Positions 13,008 through 24,633 of a stretch of 64,000 nt of DNA are shown piece by piece (positions within the stretch are counted from its first letter, which is position 1; the number at the start of each line of letters is the position of its first letter). Source of the DNA: Fulvia fulva. Taxonomy: Eukaryota; Ascomycota; Dothideomycetes; Mycosphaerellales; Mycosphaerellaceae. Both the position numbers and the translations under genes were made by a program. The notes beneath the pieces are model-generated. The model saw only the letters and a program-made list of their open reading frames with translations, was not told the DNA's origin and made no database searches. The DNA lies in the NCBI RefSeq assembly GCF_020509005.1, contig NC_063012.1, positions 558,001-622,000 of the forward strand, written 5' to 3'.

Positions 13008-14213
13008 TCATGACTCATCTATGCTGGTCTCCTGCTGGTCTTCTCGTGCTTCCTGCTGCTGGCTGCTATTTGGGATTGTGGTAAGGTTGAGCCTGCTTTG
13101 TGACGGGTCTCTTCCTGCATCCACAATTGATTTTGGTCTACCCATAGCAGGGTGGCCTTGGGCCTGTGTGGTCTCTTCTGTTCTGCCTCTTTTCAGAGGG
13201 TTGTAGACAGTCCTTAGGGGTTCTTGGGTGATTGTCCCTGTCTGGAATCTGATAGGGGTGTTGATCCTGGCTTCTCTTGCCCTCCTCTTTGCCTCAATCC
13301 TAGCTGTGCAGTCTTGGGACCAGGAAGGGTGTTTCTTTCCACAGCATGCACATCTGGCTTCACTCTTTGGGGCTGTGCAATTCTGTACTTTGTGGCTACC
13401 AGCACAGTGGGAACAAGTGTCCTTTTGGCTTGGGCATCTAGTAGAGATATGACCATACTGTTGGCACTTGAAGCATTGCAGTAGTCTGTAGGTGCTTCTA
13501 TGGATTTCTGTGTCCATTCTTTCGCATTCCCAGAAGATGCCCTTGTCAAGCACGGTGTTTGCCTGTTCTACAGTGCCTATCCAGAGCACTAGAGAAGACT
13601 CTCTCTTTGTGTCCTTTGTCTTTCTGTTGACCCATGCTGCTTTTGTGATCTGTAGCCCTGGGCATATAGCCTGGTTCTGGTCCTGTAGCCTCTTAAGGTC
13701 TCCTTCAATGTCAAACTTTGTGGTCATCCTATAGGCGATAACTATATTTTGTTGGTGTGAGACCTTAGCCGTCTTGCCTAGTTTGACTGTCCACTCCTTC
13801 TGTGTCTCTAGCCTCTTCCTGTCTTGCTCCTGTGCTGTGAACAGCTTAAGGACACCTCCCTTCTCTTTCCTGGCTCCAATGATGCCTTGTATCCCAATCT
13901 TCTATATGATCTCCTTGCCTGACAGGCCCTCAATCTCTTTCTGCTCTTGCTGGTCGGAAATGTAGACCTTGATAGCTGTTCTCTGGGGGGGAGGGTTTTG
14001 GGATGCAACTGCTGCCCAGGTTGGTTGGCTTAGTTTCTGGCCTTCCTGTGTCCTCTTCTTTGCTGCTGCTGCTACTGTCCTGTTAATGATCTGTCCTGTT
14101 TGGCTCCTTGGTGCCATTAGCCCTCCAAGGAGCTCCAAAATCATCCCCTTAAGTGCTCTTTCTGGCAAGGAAGGAATCGTATTTAGCAAGCTAGCTACGA
14201 GATAAGGTAACAA
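13008..14213 (-). pseudogene. LINE ORF1 (gag-like, CCHC zinc knuckles), one TAG stop
   Basis: The minus-strand frame encodes an RNA-binding protein. Three cysteine/histidine knuckles lie at about 13,330-13,480, beginning 'CFKCQQYGHISTRC', followed by 'CSHC...C' and 'CACCGKKHPSWSQDC'. The frame is interrupted by a TAG at 13,902-13,904 and continues upstream to about 14,213, with no clear initiation codon. Knuckle-bearing ORF1 proteins are typical of Tad-type fungal LINEs. The ORF1 end and ORF2 start overlap or abut near 12,990-13,010. Confidence 0.75.
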
Positions 14214-15050
14214 GTCTTAACCGCGCTTTCCCACTTATCTAGCACCACCGTGTAGCCTCGTTTCGAGAGGTTAGCCCGGAGCAAAAGCTTCCCCCTACGC
14301 CCTCCCTCCCTGTTTGCTCCTTAAGCCAATATCTACCTCTATAGGCCTAAGCCCTTTAGTGCTCTCTATTGACCGACATGCGCATCCGTCCTCTCGGGCT
14401 GTATAGACAGTGTTAGCCGTCGCTACTAGTGTATACCACGCCCTAGGTTTTGACGCCGTTCGCGTTACCGTAGCCTATCTCTAGAAAGCGGCCGTCTATG
14501 CCTCGCAGGTTTGCTCGGGGCACACACCACGCCGGGCAGCGTACTCCTTACGTTTCTACCTACTAACTAATATGAAGTTCCTTATCACCCTACCCTCGAT
14601 CCTCCCCGATTATAGAACTAATCCACTTACATTATACGTCTTTTCCCCGTCCTAATAGCCGGCTTTTCCTTACTTAGGCTATCGTCTTTTCCTCGTCGCA
14701 ATCTACTATATTAGACTAGGTGCGTTATGTAGCGGGATAGGCAGTGCCTTAGGCAAAACCCTCGTTCCTATACCGGGTGTTTAATAGGCCCTTATAGGCT
14801 TCGTCGCGTGTCTACCTACCTACCGCATTGCCCGCTAGCAAACACTAGATTGTTTCGTAGTCCGCTCGACGCCGTCGTATAGTCCGCTCAGTTGTTATTC
14901 TATAGTCCGCTCGTCTAATGTTCGTCGCTTAGCCCGCTCGGTTTACGGTCTCCGGAGGTGAAAATTCTATACTTATACTAGAGGTGTCCTATCGAGCGTA
15001 TAGGCCACGGTTCCGCGCCCTTCTTATACGTAGAAAGAAGAGGGACTCGC
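14214..15050. other. Mixed-composition sequence between LINE and Gypsy integrase
   Basis: Bases 14,214 to about 14,560 keep some CA and TG and could be the 5' untranslated region of the younger LINE. From about 14,560 the composition is RIP-like again. That part may be the 5' continuation of the older LINE, before the Gypsy integrase resumes near 15,050-15,200. No coding frame is supported. Confidence 0.4.
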
Positions 15051-18000
15051 TCCCGATACGAGTACACGCTCGTCGGATGGTTTTTATACCCGTTTTGCTA
15101 GTAGCCCTCTGTTCGCCGCGGCTTCGCCTACGTTACGCGCCCGTCGCGCCTACGACGCTCTAGCGTAAGAATACTTGGCTCTCTCGTAGTAAGACGAGAG
15201 GTTCGTAGCCGACACTACGTATAGGTGATTCTCGTCGTCGACCGATTCTCTTATATAGAAATACTATAGTCGCTTTAGTATCCGTATACGGAACGGCCTA
15301 AGCGACTAGCTAACCCGTAGCGTAATCTATCGCCGTAATAATATACTCGTTTCCTAGTAGACTCTTCAGTAAAGGCCCTACGATATTAATCGCCTATCTC
15401 TCGAAGGGCCTAAGCTTATCGTTAACCTAGTAAAACCGCGGCTCGCGTTTTTTAGGCTTATTAGGCTTCTTTTTCTACGTTAGCTAGTATTTAGGGTAGG
15501 ATTCGATAAACTTTCGTACGTCCTTTCTTATACTAGGCTACTAGGCTCTTATCTCGAGCTAACCTATTAGTCCGGGCGCCGTAAAGTATCCGTATTACTA
15601 GTATACGTAGTTCACTAGATCAAGACGCTAGGTTAGTATAAGGAAAGGCGCTGTTCCCTTGTCGTCTAGAAGAATAAAGCCTAATCTAGGTTTCTTAGAC
15701 TCGTCGATCGGTAGGAGTAGCTCGAATTCTTCTTCTCGTACCTTAATTAAGCTCTCGAGGTAGGGACCGTAAGTTAGTATCTATCCCGTTAACTTGAACT
15801 ACCTTATTAGAGGGAACAAGTCGGTCTCGTTAGCTTTAAATCTTATAGCTACGAGTTGCTTAACCGGCTAAGCTAGGTTAGTAGGTCCTTCTCCGATAAA
15901 GTAAGGCCGACGGGAGAGCGTATCGGGAACGATTACCTATTCTCCCTTACGATATCTAATGTCTAAGTTATATTACTAAAACTCTTAAGCCTATTATACA
16001 ATCCTCTTACTCTAGCCCTTAGTACTATTAAGGTACCTAAGCGACTAGTAATCGGTTAGAATCGTGACCGTATAGCTATTTTCTACGTAGTTATCCTAGG
16101 TTCGGAGTGCTTCCTTAATTACTAGGCCCTCCTTTTCGTGAACTAGGTAATTTAGCTCGGCTCCCTAAAGCTTCCTTCTAGAGAAGGCTATAAGGTATAG
16201 CTAATTGTTAGCTCCTATTTAATAGAGAGCAGCGCCTATAGCCTATTTAGATATATTAGTCTTAATCGTAAAGGGCTTCTTAGGGTTAGGCGAGATTAGT
16301 ATAGGCCCTAAGGTTAGCGCGAGCTTTAGGCTCTTAAAAGCGTATACGTACTAGGCGTTCTATCGTACTAGGCGACGCTTTTTCCGCCTAAGGGACTCGT
16401 TGCTTTCCTTAAGAAGATCTAAGAGGGGTACGGCGAGTTTCGTAAAGCCCTTAATAAAGCGGCGGTAGTAGCCTACGAGGCTAAGGAACTACCTAATCTA
16501 CTATATATTAGTAGGCGTAGGCTAACTATTAATCGCGTCGATCATGTCTTATAGAAGCCTAATCGAATTCTTCTTAATCTAATGCCCGTAGAAGGTGACT
16601 AACTTGACTCTAATATCGTACTTCTTAGGGGAGTAGAACAGTTTAGCTTTCTTTAGGCGGTCGAAGACCTCCTTTAGGTCTTTTTCGTACTATTCCTTAG
16701 AGTCTAAGAAGACTAGGATATCGTCGAGGTATACGACGACCTTCTTCTAAAGTAGATCTCTTAGGATCTCGTTTATTATAGACTAAAACGAGGCTAGGGC
16801 GTTTATTAGCCTAAAGGGTATAACGAGGAACTTATACTTCCTATCCCTAGTATTAAACGTAGCCTTATACGTATCGGCTAATTCGATTAGTAGCTACTAG
16901 TACCCTAAGACTAGGTCTAGTTTACTAAAGTATTTAGCCTTCGCGACCGTATCTAGGCATTCCTAGATACGTAGGAGGGGGAAGCCGTTTTTAGTAGTTA
17001 CGGCGTTTAGGGCGCGATAGTCGATATATATACGCTACTAGCCGTCTAGCTTAGGGATTAAGAGGACTAGGGATCCCTAGGGTAAGGACGAGACCTTAAT
17101 TAGTCCGTAATTAAGGAGTATCTAGATCTAGCGAGCCTATTCTCGAAGCTAACTAGGGTTTAGACGGTATACGGGCTACTTAATAGGTCGAGCGTTACTA
17201 GTAGGGATAGTATAGTCGAAAGCTCTCTTCCGTAGGAGTCTAGCCGGGAGCTAAGCTCTCTATATCTCTAGGAAGAGATCAACTAACGTCTAGAAGACCC
17301 GGTTACCTACCTACCGTAGCTAAGACTTATCTTCTAGGTCTCCTACTATAGCTATAAGGCGTTCGTATACCTTATCTAAGCCGTGTTCCTCGAAGTCGAT
17401 ATTAACTAGGGTATCGTCGGGGAGTCGCCTAAGCGAGTAGAAGAACTAGGGTCCTTCGTATCGTATAGCGAAGTCTACTAAATATATAGAGTTAAACATT
17501 TCTAGCTCGCCTTCGTCGTCCTTTAGGTCGAACACCTTAGAGTACGGCCTAATTATATAGTACCGGCTACGCCGGTCCCGTAGTCTAGTAGAGCTAGACT
17601 ACTAGTTTACGTTAGGGTTGACTTTCTAGAACTACTTAAGGCCTAGGATAAGGTCAAATCCTTCTATATCGATAACTCTAGCAGGGACTATGTCCTACTA
17701 GGTACTAATCTAATATAGTAGAAGGACACCCTAAGTAGAAATGATCTCCTTACCGTTTAGGAGGACGATCCTTACTAGCGGTAAGTCCCTAAAAAGCGAT
17801 CGAGGGAGTTACTTCGATTTTCGGGCTAAGAGGTATACTTTAGAGGCTACGTAGTCTAGGGTAACCTTAGCCTAAACCTAATTAGGTCCTAGGCGGGTAT
17901 TAATAGTAAAGAGCCCTCCGCCTATCGCTATTAGCCTCTCTACCGTATAGTCGACCTCCTCTTTAGTCTCCGACTCGGGTTCTTTAGATAAAGACAATGC

Positions 18001-19410
18001 TCTATCCTCTTTTACTTTTATCTACTAAGCCTTACCCTTAGTAGCTAGGGTCGCCCTATCCTAGTAGGATTCTCTAGGTAGGGGTATAGAGGCGTCTAAT
18101 AATCCTAAGTATGTCTACCTCGATTAAAACGTCTTAGGCTCTATTTTTTAGCTTAGAGTAGTCGCGCGCGAAGTGGCCTGTCTTACTATAGTTATAGTAT
18201 TTGTCTAAGCGCCCGGAGGAGCCCCTACGATTACCTCGCCCGCGTCTACGTCCGCCGCGGCCTCTACCGCGTCCTCTACCGCGCGCCGAGCTACCTAAGT
18301 CGCTCCGGAGAGCTATAAAGGCTTTAGTATCTTCGTCTACGAACTTCTCGACGGCTAATACTATTACGGCCTGCTTCTAGTCTGTTCTGCGGCTAAGAAA
18401 GAGTCGCTAGTTAGCTATAATAGCCTACTTAAAGTAGACGGGGATATTTATATTAGTCGCTCGGAAGTTACGATTGTCTAGTCTAGCTAGTATATCGGGC
18501 TTTAGGCCGGCTAAAAACTTGCGTAGGTAGGTAAAGTTATCTAGTAGAGGAGTTATACCGCTCCTAGTTAGCCTAAGCGACCTAATAAAGGTTATAATAC
18601 TCCTAGTTTAACGGGTTATCTCCTAATTACGCTAGATCTACTCCTAATAGTCTAGGTCGACTATAAAGTTAGAGACTACGTGATCATGTCGTCCAAGTCG
18701 CCGTGCCTAAGATAAGGGGGCTTTAGGCGCGTTTCTTTAATAGCTTTAAACTATAACTAGTTAAAGTCGCTACCGACGAAGTTACTAACGAGCTCTAGTT
18801 TCTCTAGGTTAGAAAGGCGTCGTTTAATAATCTATTTCTTATTTAGGCTAATCTAGGCTCTAATAGACGATATCTAGTTAAGGCACTCGTCGTTCTAAGC
18901 GTTAGACTTTAGAATAGGGGGGCCCCTATTATAGGCGCCTTACCTCTACTAGCTAGCTCGTTATATAGGCCGAAGTTATCTTCGTCTAGGTAGTCCGCCC
19001 TATCTATCTCCGCGTCGCCATCGCGGTCAGGGCGGCGGTACGACCGAGTAGCTAGGGGTATAGCCTAGGTAGCCCTAAAGGTATCGTTTAGGCTAGTAGG
19101 CTAAGCCGCGTAGTTATTACCTAGGGCACGACTATAGGCTAGGCCCTCTCCGACTAGATAAGTAGCAAAACCTTACTAATCCGGTAGGTAGTAACCGCCT
19201 TAATTAGGGTGTTAGTTAGTGTCCTCTATACTAAAGGTTTGAGTAGCCCGCCCCGTTCGTAGGAGCTAAGATAAGGTTAGTAAGGTTACCTCGCTTAGCT
19301 TTAGTACTAAGGTCCGACTAAGGCGTAAGTTAAAGACTTATAACTTAGGAGATTTACTTATAGGCTAATTTGGCCTAATAGAAAAGGTAAAAGGAAGGGA
19401 AGCTACTAGA
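15050..19410 (-). pseudogene. Gypsy gag-pol relic up to the integrase core
   Basis: All signals are on the minus strand. At about 18,180-18,215 a gag zinc knuckle survives as 'YYNYSKTGH', in which RIP has turned the cysteines into tyrosines. At 16,711-16,740 the reverse transcriptase catalytic box reads 'VVVYLDDILVF'. At about 15,250-15,430 the integrase core has 'PFER*AINIVGPLLKSLLG' and 'EYIITAIDYATG', equivalent to the first catalytic Asp region. TAG and TAA stops are frequent, so no product is possible. Protease and RNase H were not individually confirmed. Confidence 0.75.
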
Positions 19411-19520
19411 TATTAGAACCTTAGCGAGTATAAATCTAAGATATAGAAAAGCTACCTAAGAAAACTCTAAATATAAAGCTAAGCGCTAAGCCGGCGGTAT
19501 GTTCGGATAAGAACGTTACA
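19411..19520 (-). repeat. Right LTR of the Gypsy element (110 bp)
   Basis: This is the direct repeat partner of 4,072-4,181. It ends with TTACA, the better preserved of the two 3' termini, and starts with TATTA. On the minus strand it is the 5' LTR, next to the gag start. Confidence 0.75.
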
Positions 19521-20240
19521 TTTCTATAGTATACGGGTCACGTGCTCGGTACTAAAAAAGGAAGAATTTATAGTAGCTATCGATAGGAGATAAGACAAAC
19601 CCGAAGTAAGACGATGCCCCTAAAAAGGTAATACGTAATACTAACGTATAGACAAGTCTATAACTAAGTAATATATAGTTAGAGTAGCCACCTTTGCTCT
19701 CCCTTAGTAAGAAGGGAAGGAAGAGGCGAGCGCGCCTAGCGATAATAAAGGTATAAGGGAGAGAAAAGAGGTTACTTACCTAGTCTCCGTACGTCTAAGA
19801 GGGAAACTTTTTCAGATAGGATAGAAGTATTAGAGGGGGAGTTTTGTCTAGTAGTCGATTCTCCCTATACACTACATAGGTAGACACCTATATAGGCCGA
19901 ATAGGTTCTTTAACAGGTTAATAATAAATCTATCTATCTATATTAAAAGATATATCGACCGGTAGCGTAGGTAGTAGTAAGAAGTCTAATAGACGTTATG
20001 TCTATATAGTAGGTATAGCGATAGGTAAATAACCTGGTAGAGGTAGAAGTAGTAATAAGGAGACGCGGGCGAGTACCTTAGAGGGTTACGTAACTTATAA
20101 TAGTAATAAATACGACGGCCTAACTAGATTAATAGATATAACAACTTTAGGCGCATTAGATAAACACTTAATAAACATAATAGGACTACTATATATAGAG
20201 AAACAGTGTAGTAGTGGTATATTGCTATAGAATCTTGAAG
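19521..20240 (+). mobile_element. RIP-mutated remnant with a LINE-like 3' end
   Basis: At about 19,880-19,945 the plus strand reads, as an inverted copy, the same 3'-end signature seen at 7,925 and 9,440: a 'CTATATAGGCCGAATAGG' block followed by TCTA tetranucleotide repeats. This suggests a third LINE fragment in the opposite orientation, ending near 19,945. Bases 19,950-20,240 are RIP-like without recognisable content. The change to normal gene-like composition comes at about 20,240. Confidence 0.45.
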
Positions 20241-20742
20241 TTTGGTGACCCCGGTCAAAATCCGTCCCGACCCTTCTGTCGCTTCGAATAAGGGAAGGCA
20301 AAGTGGCCGCCGGTGCCACATTTGACTCCGACTTTGCTCCTTCTCCTACTTCCCATTCTCACAGCCATGTTCCTGCTAAAACTTGCACCATGGTCGTGCT
20401 CCTTCGTCCAGCACTCGATACAGGTATCTTCACAATGATCGTCGTCGTGATCACTCACGTCACTCGAAATCGCATGAACATGAACGATGCGGATCTCGCC
20501 TGGCAGAACCATGCCATGAGGCCAAGTAATGCCAACCTCAGCTTGGGACCGTCGCGTGCAAATTCTCGGTGAATCGATACGCTCCTCCAATAAGTCGCCA
20601 AGCGATAGCAGAGCGTGTTCAGATGAGCTTGTTTGCAGGACCGTCGCCTCTTTTGGCAGGAGAGAAGCGAGTCCATGAGGATAAGTAGATTCGATGTCTT
20701 CGCTCTTTTCTGCTCCAATCGTGCTAAGAAGACAGCACAACA

Positions 20743-22652
20743 ATGGCCAGCATCACCACAGCTGCTTTGACGCTGCTCACTCTGAGCGCCGTCGCGTCGG
20801 CAGAAGATGTGTTGTACTTGTACAGCAAGCGAAGTCTCGAGAAGCGATACATCGACAGTGCTGGCAACTGGAATCAATGCGAGTGCAGAGTCTAGTGCCC
20901 ATAGAGACGGAACTGACAATCTTTAGCCTTCTTCCACATCAACGATGTACATGCGCATCTGGATGAGTTTCGCTCTTCCGGTACAGACTGCACGGATCCC
21001 GAGGACAGCTGCTATGGTGGCTACGCCAGGATCTCGACCATGGTGAACGAGCGCAGACCTGTCCTGAACAGCAGCTTGTTCCTCAATGCCGGCGATGAGT
21101 TTCAAGGCACACTCTTCTATACCTATTACGGCGGCGAGAAGATTGCCGAGACTATCAACCAGCTTGGCTTCGACGGCATGACTCTCGGAAACCACGAGTT
21201 TGATGCAGGCGACGATGTTTTGGGAGAGTTTCTCGAGAACTTGACATTTCCAATCAAATCTGCCAATATCCAATCGAATCACCCGGTGCTGAACCGGACC
21301 ATCCAGCCCTACCACATCTACGAGGAGTTCGAGCTTGCGGTGATTGGCGTTATGACCCAAGATACGCCAGGTATCTCCAGCCCAGGAGACGGCACTGTAT
21401 TCACGGACGTCGTCGAGGCTGTACAAAATACCGTCAACCTGATCCGAGAGACCACCAATGTCACCAGAATCGCAGCGCTAACACACATTGGCTATGAGGA
21501 AGATCAAGCTCTTGCGCAGAACACGAATGGTCTTTACCTCATCATGGGTGGGCACAGTCACACGCCGCTTGGCGACTTCGAGGATGCTGAAGGTCCATAT
21601 CCAACGATCGCGGAGAACCTGGATGGCGAGGAAGTTTTCATCGTTACTGCTTATCGATGGGGCGAGTACTTGGGATACATCGATGTCACCTACGACAGCG
21701 AGGGCAGGATACTGGAGTATCATGGCGGCCCAATCCATATTACAAACGAAACGGAGCAGAATGCGACATTGCAGGCTCAGATCGATGAGTGGCGAGAGCC
21801 GTTCGAGGCGTTCGCTGCGGAGGAGATTGGTATGTCCAACGTGGTTCTGGATCAAGAAACATGCCAGGAGCAGGAATGTAAGTTTGAGCCTGACGTACAC
21901 TTGTTCGACTCACGCTGACACATGTAGGTCTCCTTGGCGACTTCATGGCCGATGCAATGCTGGCATATCGGCTGAACGAGAGTGACAGTGCAGACTTCGC
22001 TATCATCAACGCAGGCGGCATCCGTGCCACGATCGACGAAGGATCAATCACACGCGGCGAAGTCTTGACCTTATTCCCGTTCGGCAACTCTCTCGTTGAG
22101 ATCTCGATGAGTGGCGACGACTTGTGGAACGTGCTTGAAGGAATATGCACAGGTGTTAGCCAATTCAACGGCGAGGAAGTTACAAGCTTTTTCCAGATCA
22201 GTCGCATCATTGAGGTCGAGTGGAACCCAGAGAACAGCAACGGTACCCGGCTAGTCAGTGTGACAATCGGGAATGCCAGCCTGGATCGTGAAGAAACATA
22301 CAACATCGTCACTCTGGACTTCTTGGCTGGCGGTGGTGACAACTTCTTTCCGACGCCCTTTGAAGACGCTATCACTCTAGAGACTCAGGACGAGATTCTT
22401 ACGAGATACATTCAATCGCAGAGTCCTGTCGACATTGAGCTCGATAGACGTATTACTATTGTGGATGCACCTGGCGGTGGGAATGGCACCACAAGCAGTG
22501 ACGCAACGAGCACTGATAACGAGGCCGACAGCAACATCACCACTGGAGATGCGTCAACATCCACTGGTGGTAGTTCCGACCGGTACCTTGGTACCAAATT
22601 GGCGTTCTATCTCCCACTGGCTGCATTTGCGGTGATGTTGGTGCAGCTGTAA
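20743..22652 (+). CDS. Secreted, GPI-anchored 5'-nucleotidase (metallophosphoesterase)
   Basis: The protein is a 5'-nucleotidase/UshA-type metallophosphoesterase that removes phosphate from extracellular nucleotides. I infer three exons, 20,743-20,878, 20,927-21,877 and 21,928-22,652, giving 603 residues. A signal peptide covers about residues 1-20. The metal-site motifs are in order: 'FFHINDVHAHLDEF', 'GDEFQGT', 'GNHEFDAG', 'GGHSHT'. The C-terminal substrate domain has 'INAGGIRA' and 'FPFGNSLVEI'. A Ser/Thr/Asn-rich stretch and a hydrophobic tail suggest a GPI anchor. Intron 2 is canonical (GTAAGT...TAG). Intron 1 has no GT donor that restores the frame, but a GC donor (GCGAGT at 20,879) with branch CTGAC and acceptor TTTAG does so exactly. 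The start was chosen for its signal peptide. It is the first gene inside the island, 500 bases from the transposon edge. Confidence 0.88.
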
Positions 22653-23524
22653 ATTGGGCACAGTACAGTATAGTCTTCGAAGGTGTAGCAGACCATGCAC
22701 CGTGATGCACGGAAGGGCTCGTATTACGCCGGCTTACGGTATCGAGCAGAGCGTCCCGTGCATCGTGGCGCATTCGCGGAGAGCTAGATCAAGAACAACG
22801 CGTGGCTACGTGCCTGCCATTGCCATTGTTCCTCCAATGTTTGAGGCAAGCCTTCGATCAAGCAACAGGAAGGGATCCAATCGGATCCATGCTATACAGC
22901 CGTCCAATCTATGACCCAGTCAGAAGCAGTGCCTGGCGAGAATCATGTACAGGCAACTCCACTACCCCAGGTACGTCTTAACGATCGCCATATAGTACTC
23001 CGTTCTGAGCAAATGCGGACATCAGCCCCTAACGCCAAGCCTAAGAATGGTGGCAGTACAGCTGCACGACCAGTGACTTATTTAACAAACACCTCGCGAG
23101 ACTGAGGTCATTCCCTCGCTTGAAACGTGCCCTACGTTCAAAAATAGGACGCGATTGGACAAGCCTATCACATCGCCAGCTTCAATCATTTATGCTTCAA
23201 TGAAAACAAGGCTTCGACCTCGACTCACGCAGTAGTGCATACATGCATGCTGCCAAGAGAACGATGATGTATTCGAGAGGTGCAAAGATTAGCTGTCGAT
23301 GAGATTCTTTGGATCGAAACACACGGTGATGCTGAAAGTTGGCTCAGCCTCAGCGATTTTGAAGTTCAGATCAACAGCATGATGATGGCGGTTCTTAGCT
23401 TGTAGAGAAGGAAGACACTCCGAGGGGCATGTATAAGTGCAACCACAATCCTCGTGGATGGACACCAGCATACAAGACACTCATCTGAGTGACTCCTTGC
23501 TCTTGACACCACCCCGAAACCACA
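22653..23524. other. Intergenic region
   Basis: Several short open frames exist (for example 22,654-22,914 and 22,911-23,105), but none shows a domain, signal peptide or splice support. I see nothing else in this stretch. Confidence 0.5.
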
Positions 23525-24237
23525 ATGCTTTTCTCCAACATCTTCACACTGCTTTGCCTAACCTTAGGCGCTACTGGAGCCACGACTAGAAGAAGGCCCA
23601 CTGCCGAAAGAGCAACCTCAGCTGCAACTGCGGCTGCAACAACTGCTCGCAGCACACGCAATTCATCCCGCAAGTCCAGTACCAGCAATCCAACCATCTC
23701 CGCCTTCGTCCGTGCCTACACCGCAGGCTGGAAGGCCTCCGTCATCGATGTATCCGCATGCGAGACAACCTTGCAGCTCGAGTGTGATGGTGCAAACAAT
23801 GATCTTTGCAAAGCCGATTCGGGCATTACGGCAAGACTCTTAATCCTCGCAAGCATGGCTATGCTACATGCTACAAGAGAGCTGACAGTCATTCTCAGGT
23901 AGCAGCAACTCAAAAGCCCGGCTTCTACGTGCTCGACTACACCACGCCCGGCACTAGGGTTATTGATGCTTGCGCTCTTACGACCTCGAGCCAGGCGGTT
24001 TGCACGGCGACTGTCATTGCTAATGGCACGGGGACGATCACCGACGCTCCTGTTACGAGCACTAGTGTAATATATGCTAGGATTCCGGTCACGGCGGGTG
24101 AGGATAGGCTGCGAAGTGCTGGTGCGAGCTGTACTGCCAGTTCGAACGCAGCTGTGCCGACTGGGGTGAAGGGCTTAGTTCTATATCAACTTGTTGCACC
24201 GCTGGGTGCGGGTGTTGTTGCTGCTTTGGCGATCTGA
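23525..24237 (+). CDS. Small secreted GPI-anchored protein of unknown function
   Basis: Two exons, 23,525-23,830 and 23,899-24,237, give 214 residues. Residues 1-20 form a signal peptide. A Thr/Ala/Ser/Arg-rich linker follows. The core has 'VIDVSACETTLQLECD', 'NDLCKADSGIT' and, after the intron, 'CALTTSSQAVCTATV', a cysteine layout familiar from fungal surface proteins of unknown function. The C-terminus is small-residue rich and ends hydrophobic, consistent with GPI anchoring. The intron needs a GC donor (GCAAGA at 23,831); branch CTGAC and acceptor CAG are good and the frame is restored exactly. The alternative GT donors either break the frame or delete the conserved cysteine block. The neighbour upstream is another GPI protein, also with a GC-AG intron. 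Confidence 0.7.
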
Positions 24238-24633
24238 CGTGGTAACATCTGGTGAGATCGAGGCATGGAGCCTTCTGGACTGTTATGTTGCAGTCATGCA
24301 TGAGTTGGTGATGTCCAGATTCTCTGCCAGGCATTCTGGGAGCGAGGATGGCACTTTGGACCTGTGTCTCAGTTAGTGGATCAATATCAGGATTGGATAG
24401 AGCTTCGAGTGTCTATCCTCATGACACCCGAGAGATGAACAGTCACCACATGTCGTCTGGGCAAGCCGGTTCGTGGTTGTACCGAGGGAGAGAGCCCATG
24501 CGGGGTTTAAGGAAGTCAAGCGCCGACAGCACAGCTTGACATGATGGATGCCGCTAGCGAGATGGAGTATATGAGCTACACCGAGGTACGTTTAAAGGTC
24601 CAACATGTTGTAGGTCATATCAAATCACTTACC
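24238..24633. other. Intergenic region and 5' leader of the dehydrogenase
   Basis: From 24,541 an open frame with ATG codons runs in phase into the next gene. It could add 31 residues to that protein, but it contains a donor-like GTACGT at 24,586 and has no family support. I read it as untranslated leader. Confidence 0.45.

Larger units (their letters stand above)
9441..14213 (-). mobile_element. Two-ORF LINE (Tad1-like non-LTR retrotransposon), only lightly RIP-mutated
   Basis: The block has normal CA and TG content between strongly mutated flanks. On the minus strand it encodes ORF1 (zinc knuckles) followed by ORF2 (endonuclease, reverse transcriptase), the order of Tad/I-clade LINEs. The 3' end is marked by GATA/TATC tetranucleotide repeats at 9,425-9,440. 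Five in-frame stops are visible and all are TAG, so the copy is dead but young compared with its surroundings. Similarity to the flank stops abruptly near 9,440. The 5' end near 14.2 kb is less sharp. Confidence 0.8.
4072..19520 (-). mobile_element. RIP-mutated Gypsy LTR retrotransposon with nested LINEs
   Basis: Two near-identical 110-bp direct repeats bound the element (4,072-4,181 and 19,411-19,520). On the minus strand the order is gag (about 19.3-18.1 kb), reverse transcriptase (about 16.7 kb), integrase N-terminal half (about 15.45-15.2 kb), inserted LINE sequence (about 15.05-7.93 kb), and integrase C-terminal half (about 7.92-7.0 kb). That is the Ty3/Gypsy order. Between the integrase end and the left LTR lie about 2.7 kb that include an unrelated-looking ORF on the opposite strand. 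Stops throughout are TAG or TAA in a RIP context. No target-site duplication could be confirmed. The outer limits rest on the LTR pair; the inner insertion limits are approximate. Confidence 0.75.
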
